Source of the DNA: JABIBU01 sp964464685
GTDB taxonomy: Bacteria > Patescibacteriota > Patescibacteriia > Magasanikbacterales > UBA922
Length of the DNA stretch: 5,509 nucleotides
Direction: 5' to 3'
NCBI GenBank assembly: GCA_964464685.1
Contig: CAYXGV010000057.1
Location: 1-5,509 of the forward strand
A program made the position numbers and the translations under genes. Numbering within the stretch: position 1 is the first letter of the stretch; each line of letters begins with the position of its first letter. The notes under the pieces were generated by a model. That model had not been told where the DNA came from and searched no databases. It saw nothing but the letters and a program-made list of their open reading frames with translations. Below are positions 1-5,509 of the stretch, one piece after another.

Positions 1-55
1 CTTTTTTTATGATAGAAAAAAATTGATTAATTTTTTTCTTTACCAAGGTTTTCAT
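1..55 (-). CDS. Start of a second minus-strand gene (N-terminal 18 codons only, product unknown)
   Basis: From ATG at 53-55 the frame is open to the left edge and encodes MKTLVKKKINQFFSIIKK. The run is lysine-rich, with short hydrophobic patches, as expected for a basic N-terminus that could precede a membrane segment or signal peptide; that part is not visible. A near-consensus extended -10 box lies 20 bases upstream. No Shine-Dalgarno sequence is seen in the A/T-rich leader. An earlier ATG (73-75) opens only a 7-codon frame that ends in a TGA overlapping this ATG, and it lies at or before the expected transcription start. With 18 codons in AT-rich DNA the call is tentative, and no function can be named. 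Confidence 0.5.
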   Translation of the reverse strand, partial: MKTLVKKKINQFFSIIKK

Positions 56-61
56 GGTAAA
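39..61 (-). repeat. Inverted repeat around the start codon of the left gene
   Basis: TTTACCA (39-45 on the plus strand) and its complement TGGTAAA (55-61) form 7 bp arms around a 9-base loop. In the leftward transcript the A of the ATG start codon pairs in the stem and the U and G sit in the loop, so the hairpin covers the initiation site near the 5' end of the mRNA. It could be a weak translational control hairpin or an operator dyad, or chance in AT-rich DNA. Confidence 0.35.
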
Positions 62-75
62 TTTTTTATAAACAT

Positions 76-84
76 ATTATACCA
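76..84 (-). promoter_or_regulatory. Extended -10 promoter reading leftward
   Basis: The minus strand reads TGGTATAAT, a consensus TATAAT (76-81) with the TGn extension (82-84). The region about 17 bases upstream (99-104) reads TACACT, a poor -35, which is acceptable for an extended -10 promoter. Transcription would begin near 67-69, giving a 5' leader of about 12-14 bases before the ATG at 53-55. Because the spacer is very AT-rich, a chance TATAAT is possible. The position between a terminator and an open start codon supports it. Confidence 0.55.
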
Positions 85-114
85 TAATTTTAAAAAAAAG
101 TGTATAAAATAAAA

Positions 115-131
115 GCCCCCCAACTGGGGAC
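115..131 (-). terminator. Possible second terminator with a short G:C hairpin
   Basis: On the minus strand CCCC-AGTT-GGGG (118-129) can form a 4 bp pure G:C stem with a 4-base loop, and it is followed by GGCTTTTATTTTATA. It is an isolated GC block in a very AT-rich spacer, downstream of the first terminator and just upstream of the putative promoter. The stem is short, so it may be a back-up terminator or a chance structure. Confidence 0.45.
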
Positions 132-189
132 AAAAAACCGGGATGTTATACCTTGAATATCCTAAAACAATATGGTCTGCCTTGGGTGA

Positions 190-219
190 AATAAAAACCA
201 GCTTACGCTGGTTTTTATT
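190..219 (-). terminator. Rho-independent terminator of the giant gene
   Basis: A perfect inverted repeat has 13-base arms (190-202 and 207-219) around a 4-base TTAC loop. The GC core is CCAGC/GCTGG, flanked by A and T runs, so that on the minus strand the hairpin runs into TTTTTAT. It lies 20 bases after the TAA stop, exactly where the terminator of the minus-strand gene is expected. The flanking A/T tracts make it potentially bidirectional, but no plus-strand gene in the window would need it. Confidence 0.85.
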
Positions 220-239
220 ATTTTACAATTTATCATTCT

Positions 240-3200
240 TTAGGGCGATACCACTAAAATATTATTATACCTTGTCCACGCATCAGCAAAATTACAAGCG
301 GTATCATGTTCTCCGCTATTATACCAATCCCAATTATCCTTCACCTGAACCATCGGCTGGTAAACACAGACAAAATTATCATCTGACAAACCTCTTTGGG
401 TAGTTAAAAACTTATACCACTCTGGTAAACCAAACTGTGTGTCAGTAATAACAACTCCATCACCAGGCAAACCAGACTTCATATCGCCAACTTTTATAAA
501 ATTAATAGTCTTTAAATAACCAATAAAATTATCTTCCTTTTTAGCATCCTCATAATCATCTTTTTGTGTTTGCGATATTTCACAATTATAATTCCATACA
601 AAAACATATGGCTCTTCATCACAAGTCAATCCTTTTTGATTACCAAACAATGGACCTTCTACGCCCAGTTTACAAAAACATTCAGTAACCGAACTAAAAC
701 TCTCATTTTCTATAACAGCAGCACATCCTCTATCCTTATCATCCACAGAGCACAAACCAAATTCTTTATTATCAAGCTTTAAAACATTAATTTGTCCCGA
801 TTCATCTCCACAAATTGGTTTTTTATTTTTGTAATAGCCTGTTTCATTATCACCAAAAATAGCATTACCATCACCCCAATTAATCTTTATCTCTCTTAAC
901 GGCATTTGATTGTCATTAGCCCAAGCAAAAAAACTTAATTTAGCCGTCAAATAACCTTTGGCATAAATAAAATTCTCATTAGAAAACGAGTTTTCTACTT
1001 TAAAACTGTTTTTATAAGTATCAAAGTTACAGTTGCCTTGGTTAGGGTCAGCACAATTCTCTGTATAACTAAAATAGTTATATGGATTTTCCAAAGGAAA
1101 AAGTATTGTAGGAGGAGTATTGGGCAATAACCAAGACTTGTCACCAAAACGATATGGATCAAAATCGCTCACATTGTTCCAGGTATTAGACAACTCTGCA
1201 TAATTATATCCAACAGAATTACTAGAATCAAAGGACAAACGCCTAGATATTCCATAAACTTCTCTAAATAATTCGTTAATTATACTTTGCTTTTTGACAA
1301 ATAATTTTTTTTCAGTCAAATCTCCACCAGCATAAAGATAATTAGATACATCATTCTTATTTACATAATCGTTGTATCTCCAATCACTTGTTAAATCTTT
1401 TGGCAATAAATTAAACTCCTCATTAAAATAATCATAGGCTTGCTTAAAATCTCTTGGTTTCAAAGTTACTCGGGTGAACTCAGAACTTGGTACTACCTCT
1501 GCAAAATCTTGATCAAAAAACTCGCCACTTCCTAAAAAATTACCTTCGGTGTCATCGGTATAAACTCTATTACACAAACCTGAAAAAACGAGTGTATCAG
1601 AACCCAACTCTTTGTTAGAGTAAACTCGACAAGTTAGAGGTACGCCAGCAGAATCATCGACAAAATCATTACTGAAGACATCTTGAAAATTAATAATGTC
1701 AGTTAAATTAACCTGACCTATCATAGAACCAAAAGGAAAACCATTATAAGTTTTTTTAACTGAAGAAATATTTGTTAGTTCATTAAATTGTGATTCTTTC
1801 CACAAATTATTAGTTTGGGCTTTATTTTTGCGAGGATTGTCTTGAAAAACTTCAACAGTTTCCAAGCAGATAGGTTTTAGGTGAAAAGATACGGCCGTAG
1901 CAAAACCCCAATAATCAGTCCAGTCCGACATACCATTACAATTTCTAGATTTATAGCCCAAAAATTGACCGGTATCAGCATCAAACAAGACTTCCACAGC
2001 AATAAAATAATTTAAAGACTTCTTATCAGTTATTGTACAGAAAGGCACAGTTTTATCAAGAAAACCACTCGTATACCTCGCTAGACCTGTTGGCAAACCT
2101 GCCGAGGCAACGGAATATTCTTCTTCTGTATTAAATTTATCTAAACGCATCCAAACAAGAGTATAACCCTTGACTTCTGAAATAGTTTGTCCAAAATAAT
2201 CAAAATCAGAATAATCTTCTTTAAATACCCAATATCTACCAAAATCATCGGCTGGCACAGATTCTAAACCATCTATACCATTACTCCTCTGACCTTGTTT
2301 GGAAGTTTTATAATATTTGCCCTGACCATTTTCTGACCCCACCATTCTAAATGCTTCGTTAAATGCATCATCACCTAAATTCTCTAACGGCATTTCATCA
2401 TAAAAATCATCATCTACTGGAATTACCAAAGCCGCACCCCACTTTGGAACTTCGTCCACAAACGGATCGGGGTGAGCTGCAAGAAAAGACTCTGCTTCAC
2501 TCAAACCATTGGCTGGCCAAAGCGGAATAATACTTACAAAATCAATAAAATTTTTATTTAAAATTGATTCAGCCAAAGTAGGACGATGCAACATAACACC
2601 GGTATCAGTATATAAAATTTGATCTCCCATTGATGGAAGCGTTTTTACTCCAAAATGTGGTTGCGAAAGCCATTTAACTGTTTTAGCAACACCCGTAGCA
2701 GTAAATTGATTTTTCCACACATCAATATTTTTTACATCGGGAAACAATGGTGCATAACTGGAATTATTGTAACCCTGAGTTGCCATATTTTTAACTATCG
2801 GCAGATACGCTGTCTCCTTAATCATATTGACCAAATTTATACTAGTATTCTGTTCTGTCTCGGAAAACCAGTGGTTATTATTTCCCGCTACTATATCTGG
2901 ACCAACTACATATCCACCCATATCTACTCGGGCCAAATAATTTTTACCCGGATTTACCGTCATCTCAGTGACAACTCTATTTTTCATTTCTTCCCCCAAA
3001 AAAATAGAATCACCAATTGTTATGTTATAAAAATCATAAGCTGAGTGTTGATATTTGATGTTAAAATAAACATTTTCTTTGGGATCGTCCGCACCTACTA
3101 CCACTCTATCGCTATAAGCAACTGCCAGACCACCTGTATACGGAACTTTCGGATCTATATCCGCTTTTATATAATCATTGGCATTTTGTAAAATATTGAT

Positions 3201-5509
3201 AAAAGACCAAACATAATCTTGTACATCCTTAAATGTCATCTCATCATTATAAATATTAATCGGGGTTTCGTAATCTGTTCTTAATTTTTTGCAATATTTT
3301 TCAGCGTTTGATGAATTATTAAAAAGAAATCCAGGAAGACATCGACCGTCACCTTCTTTTACATAACAAGCATAGGGTTCATCAGAAGAATTACTATAAA
3401 CCCCAGCACATTGGGCTTCACTACCTCCTTGCGTACAATAATTTGATTCTGACCTGGCATAGAGAAAATCAAGCTCTGTATTACCAAAACAAGAAAAGGG
3501 GAGATTAATATCAGTAGCGCCACCATAAGAGTCAACAAAAGTAAAATTCAAAGGATAATTTTCCTGACAGACAATCTGATCATTGTTTTTAAACATGGCT
3601 GGTATTTTTGAATTATTTAATATACCCCCAAACGAATCGCAGGAAATATAATTGGTGGTAAACCCATCAATCACGCCATCAGTATCATAATGGACTGAAC
3701 TGATCATCTGATAAGTTAGATCATTTACTCCCATCATTTCCGTACAATAATATTTACCACTAGCCTCATCTGGCTTGTAGCCCACAACGTCTGGATTTTC
3801 ACTAAAAATATCAACCGCATTAGGAATCTTTTCAAGTGGCAACCAAGTTAAACAAGCATAAGCATCATCAAGAAAGTCAGTCCGCCCATTCACTCTGGTA
3901 CTATAATCTCGCTCTAAACAATACCCCTCCCAACCCCATCTTTCATTTTTTTTCTGTGGCTTAATACATTCTATCCCGTCACCACAGTCTTTGACACAAT
4001 CCATATTGATACCAGGCCCACATTCCTCACCACATATTGACCCATCAGAATCACCACCCAAACATATCCCCTTATTTCCATCTTTTAATGTACTGGTGGT
4101 ACTTAAACTATAAAACCTTTCTTCTTCGACTTCGCCATTTTGACCCAAACCAATTCGCAAATAATTACAATCACAGTTCTCTCCTTCTTGACAAACATTA
4201 CTTCCTTCAAAAACATTGACCTTGAAAAACGGACGGCCAAGAACCCATGTCTTCACAATTGAATTTTTTATATCAGCAAACGGGCTGTCTTTTTCCGGAT
4301 AGCCACGGCACTCTTGTACATAATAATTATCCAAAATATTTGTATTGTCCTGTGACTCTTGGTTATTAATTTTGGCAGGCACCACACACTTTTTGTCAAT
4401 ACAATTACCCTCATCAAAATCGCCACAGCTCTTACCTTTGTTGGAAGATACTTCACAAAAAGTATCCCAATCTTTATCTTCATAACCTACAATTACATCA
4501 TCTTCATCATCAATATTATTTTTGGGGGTAAAGAAAAAATCTAAATCAAAAATCTGATATTGATTAAACAACGAATATCCTGAAAAATCTCTTTGTGTTT
4601 GCCAATCAGTATTGCGACCAATATAAGTTATTAAATCCAATCTTTTACCTGCCACATCATGTACGTCCTTTTCTAATCCCTGAACACAGCCTACCTCGTT
4701 ACCTTCTACACACCCCATTAGAGCTTGACACACTTTTTTGACACCGGTGCCGGTCAAAGTGTCTTCCGTTTCTCTGTAACCACGACAAGACAACCACTCG
4801 GCACATTCACGATCAGGCACAACTTTGAACAAACGATTGGCATCATTTAAAATTGAATTACTATTGGAAACTAAACTTACCAAAGCAAAATCTTTTTCTT
4901 TGCTTTTTAAATAAGTTTGAGCAGAATCATACAACAAATTAGGTTCATCTGTTTTATTAAACAAAACACAACCCTCAGCCAAACTGGCTTGGCCCTCACA
5001 TTCACCAGTTAGACTAGTTAGTTTGCTATTTATTATCAAATAATACGGATAACCATTTGGATACAACGAAGAGGTATCTTGAGGATCAACAATCTCACTA
5101 CAACCAGCCACATTACTTGAACAAAGCCCTACCATTCCTTCATAATCAGTCGCATTGTTGGACCACAAACCATATTCACCGCCAACCAAAATATAATCAT
5201 CATAACATGGTATTAAACCAATATTTTTACAAACTTCATTATACAAAGGACAATCCGAATCACTCTTACAAATATTTTGATTAATACTACATTTACCAAA
5301 ATCACGCAAAAACCAACCCTTGAAAGGTGTGCCATTTACCTCAACTTTATCCCGGTATTCACAAAAACTACTCCCAGTCAAATTTGGATTTTTGAAATAA
5401 GAAATTTGATTGTTATTAGTAAATTGCTCACAACCCACCAAATCGTCTCGGCACAGAGTCTCGTCATAATGTTCGGGATCATTTAGGATAAAAGTCGGAG
5501 TAAACTGAT
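240..5509 (-). CDS. Giant Cys-rich, PKD-containing protein of CPR/Parcubacteria type, probably exported (5'-truncated by window edge)
   Basis: The frame is open from the window edge to TAA at 240-242, giving 1755 visible residues (numbered here from the codon at 5505-5507). The TTG at 5439-5441 is not the start: 22 more codons are open upstream and a C-x5-G-C motif (residues 19-26) spans that point. In order: Cys-rich modules (19-739) with GCVLFN (179-184), DRECAEWLSC (232-241), SGYS (309-312) and ACLTWLP (551-557); a Cys-free core (740-1156); a Cys-poor part with PFGS (1258-1261); and a PKD-like domain with WGDG (1544-1547) and VQVKDNW (1720-1726). The abundant cysteines, Asn/Asp/Tyr richness and PKD signature suggest an extracytoplasmic protein with disulphides. 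No transmembrane segment, sortase motif or enzyme active site is visible, and any signal peptide would lie off the window. The motifs resemble giant uncharacterised Parcubacteria proteins that I know from memory. Function is unknown; a surface or adhesive role is inference. The 3' end is followed 20 bases later by a terminator hairpin. Confidence 0.93.
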   Translation of the reverse strand, partial: QFTPTFILNDPEHYDETLCRDDLVGCEQFTNNNQISYFKNPNLTGSSFCEYRDKVEVNGTPFKGWFLRDFGKCSINQNICKSDSDCPLYNEVCKNIGLIPCYDDYILVGGEYGLWSNNATDYEGMVGLCSSNVAGCSEIVDPQDTSSLYPNGYPYYLIINSKLTSLTGECEGQASLAEGCVLFNKTDEPNLLYDSAQTYLKSKEKDFALVSLVSNSNSILNDANRLFKVVPDRECAEWLSCRGYRETEDTLTGTGVKKVCQALMGCVEGNEVGCVQGLEKDVHDVAGKRLDLITYIGRNTDWQTQRDFSGYSLFNQYQIFDLDFFFTPKNNIDDEDDVIVGYEDKDWDTFCEVSSNKGKSCGDFDEGNCIDKKCVVPAKINNQESQDNTNILDNYYVQECRGYPEKDSPFADIKNSIVKTWVLGRPFFKVNVFEGSNVCQEGENCDCNYLRIGLGQNGEVEEERFYSLSTTSTLKDGNKGICLGGDSDGSICGEECGPGINMDCVKDCGDGIECIKPQKKNERWGWEGYCLERDYSTRVNGRTDFLDDAYACLTWLPLEKIPNAVDIFSENPDVVGYKPDEASGKYYCTEMMGVNDLTYQMISSVHYDTDGVIDGFTTNYISCDSFGGILNNSKIPAMFKNNDQIVCQENYPLNFTFVDSYGGATDINLPFSCFGNTELDFLYARSESNYCTQGGSEAQCAGVYSNSSDEPYACYVKEGDGRCLPGFLFNNSSNAEKYCKKLRTDYETPINIYNDEMTFKDVQDYVWSFINILQNANDYIKADIDPKVPYTGGLAVAYSDRVVVGADDPKENVYFNIKYQHSAYDFYNITIGDSIFLGEEMKNRVVTEMTVNPGKNYLARVDMGGYVVGPDIVAGNNNHWFSETEQNTSINLVNMIKETAYLPIVKNMATQGYNNSSYAPLFPDVKNIDVWKNQFTATGVAKTVKWLSQPHFGVKTLPSMGDQILYTDTGVMLHRPTLAESILNKNFIDFVSIIPLWPANGLSEAESFLAAHPDPFVDEVPKWGAALVIPVDDDFYDEMPLENLGDDAFNEAFRMVGSENGQGKYYKTSKQGQRSNGIDGLESVPADDFGRYWVFKEDYSDFDYFGQTISEVKGYTLVWMRLDKFNTEEEYSVASAGLPTGLARYTSGFLDKTVPFCTITDKKSLNYFIAVEVLFDADTGQFLGYKSRNCNGMSDWTDYWGFATAVSFHLKPICLETVEVFQDNPRKNKAQTNNLWKESQFNELTNISSVKKTYNGFPFGSMIGQVNLTDIINFQDVFSNDFVDDSAGVPLTCRVYSNKELGSDTLVFSGLCNRVYTDDTEGNFLGSGEFFDQDFAEVVPSSEFTRVTLKPRDFKQAYDYFNEEFNLLPKDLTSDWRYNDYVNKNDVSNYLYAGGDLTEKKLFVKKQSIINELFREVYGISRRLSFDSSNSVGYNYAELSNTWNNVSDFDPYRFGDKSWLLPNTPPTILFPLENPYNYFSYTENCADPNQGNCNFDTYKNSFKVENSFSNENFIYAKGYLTAKLSFFAWANDNQMPLREIKINWGDGNAIFGDNETGYYKNKKPICGDESGQINVLKLDNKEFGLCSVDDKDRGCAAVIENESFSSVTECFCKLGVEGPLFGNQKGLTCDEEPYVFVWNYNCEISQTQKDDYEDAKKEDNFIGYLKTINFIKVGDMKSGLPGDGVVITDTQFGLPEWYKFLTTQRGLSDDNFVCVYQPMVQVKDNWDWYNSGEHDTACNFADAWTRYNNILVVSP
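327..974 (-). other. C-terminal PKD-like domain interrupted by a Cys-containing insertion
   Basis: Residues about 1512-1727 start with a strand-like segment leading into REIKINWGDGN, where WGDG (867-878) is the classic turn of PKD domains. They close with a Y-x-P-x-VQVKDNW segment (330-350), which resembles the last PKD strand and its DN ending. A normal PKD domain is roughly 80-90 residues. Here 172 residues separate WGDGN from VQVKDNW, and they contain eight cysteines, including a CFC pair. PKD domains are beta-sandwich modules common in surface and secreted proteins. After the domain only about 29 residues remain, ending in ILVVSP. Confidence 0.65.
2040..3290 (-). other. Cysteine-free central core of the giant protein
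   Basis: This part encodes residues 740-1156 (417 residues) without a single cysteine, between a half that averages about one Cys per 18 residues and a Cys-containing C-terminal part. The composition is mixed, with many aromatic residues and alternating hydrophobic stretches (for example AALVIPV and YTLVWMRL), suggesting a globular, probably beta-containing domain or domains. No motif of a known enzyme is seen. The boundary positions are simply the flanking cysteines, so the true domain edges may differ. Confidence 0.6.
3291..5509 (-). other. Cys-rich N-terminal half of the giant protein
   Basis: This part encodes visible residues 1-739 and holds 42 of the 58 visible cysteines. They fall in local clusters: residues 73-101 (C-x6-C-x5-C-x6-C-x7-C), 351-374 (C-x9-C-x7-C-x4-C) and 439-530 (ten cysteines, including CDC and CGEEC). 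The clusters are separated by less Cys-dense stretches with recognisable family motifs. The spacing is typical of small disulphide-stabilised modules of extracellular proteins. I cannot assign them to a named fold such as EGF or DUF4215 from the sequence alone. Confidence 0.7.

Noticed and set aside
162..236. Small minus-strand frame starting ATG at 234-236 just after the giant gene stop
   Set aside because: It is only 24 codons and is read straight through the terminator hairpin; there is no reason to believe it is translated.
146..274. Ten-base direct repeat TTATACCTTG at 146-155 and 265-274
   Set aside because: One copy is inside the coding end of the giant gene. A single 10-base match in AT-rich DNA is expected by chance.
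143..403. 86-codon plus-strand open frame over the gene end and terminator
   Set aside because: It spans the terminator hairpin and is antisense to the conserved C-terminus of the giant protein; its composition shows no protein-like pattern and it has no ribosome binding site.
2655..3044. 129-codon plus-strand open frame
   Set aside because: It is a shadow of the giant gene on the opposite strand. The giant frame is continuous here with normal composition.
3663..3686. DTDGVIDG, resembling a calcium-binding loop
   Set aside because: It occurs once, without the tandem arrangement of thrombospondin-type or dockerin-type repeats, so calcium binding is not supported.
4268..4483. 71-codon minus-strand frame overlapping the giant gene in another frame
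   Set aside because: It lies wholly within the Cys-rich coding region and has no start signal; the product looks like an out-of-frame translation.
4494..4515. Short run of ATC/TTC triplets
   Set aside because: It simply encodes the acidic DDEDD stretch; it is too short to call a microsatellite or regulatory repeat.
5057..5486. Two overlapping plus-strand open frames at the right end
   Set aside because: Both are antisense to the Cys-module coding region, with odd His/Asn/Tyr-rich composition typical of shadow frames in AT-rich DNA.
240..5509. Many N-x-S/T sequons in the giant protein
   Set aside because: The protein is Asn-rich, so they are expected by composition. Nothing in the window indicates an oligosaccharyltransferase.

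Overview
The window is AT-rich (about one third G+C by eye). It is almost entirely filled by one very large minus-strand gene, which enters across the right edge (position 5509) and stops at 240. 1755 residues are visible and the true N-terminus lies outside the window. The protein has 58 visible cysteines, has no visible membrane segment, and ends in a PKD-like fold. Several motifs (C-x5-G-C, GCVLFN, DRECAEWLSC, SGYS, ACLTWLP, WGDG, VQVKDNW) match my memory of a family of giant, uncharacterised, probably exported Cys-rich proteins in Candidate Phyla Radiation bacteria (Patescibacteria, Parcubacteria-type lineages such as Magasanik-, Falkow- or Kuenenbacteria). That assignment is recall, not a search result. 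The long frame uses the standard stop code, with no in-frame TGA, which argues against the UGA-recoding Gracilibacteria and Absconditabacteria.

Layout from right to left, the direction of transcription: 5509-3291 encodes a Cys-rich N-terminal half built of small disulphide-type modules. 3290-2040 encodes a 417-residue core with no cysteine. 2039-975 encodes a Cys-poor region with family motifs. 974-327 encodes a PKD-like domain whose fold is interrupted by a long Cys-containing insertion, followed by a short tail that ends at 243.

The 239 bases left of the gene hold a compact boundary. First comes a strong hairpin terminator (190-219), then a weaker G:C hairpin with a T-rich tail (115-131). 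An extended -10 promoter (76-84) follows, pointing left. Last is the first 18 codons of a second minus-strand gene (55-1), whose start codon sits in a small inverted repeat. The giant gene therefore looks like the last gene of its transcript, with a separately transcribed gene beginning just beyond it. No RNA genes, CRISPR, insertion sequences or plus-strand genes are supported.
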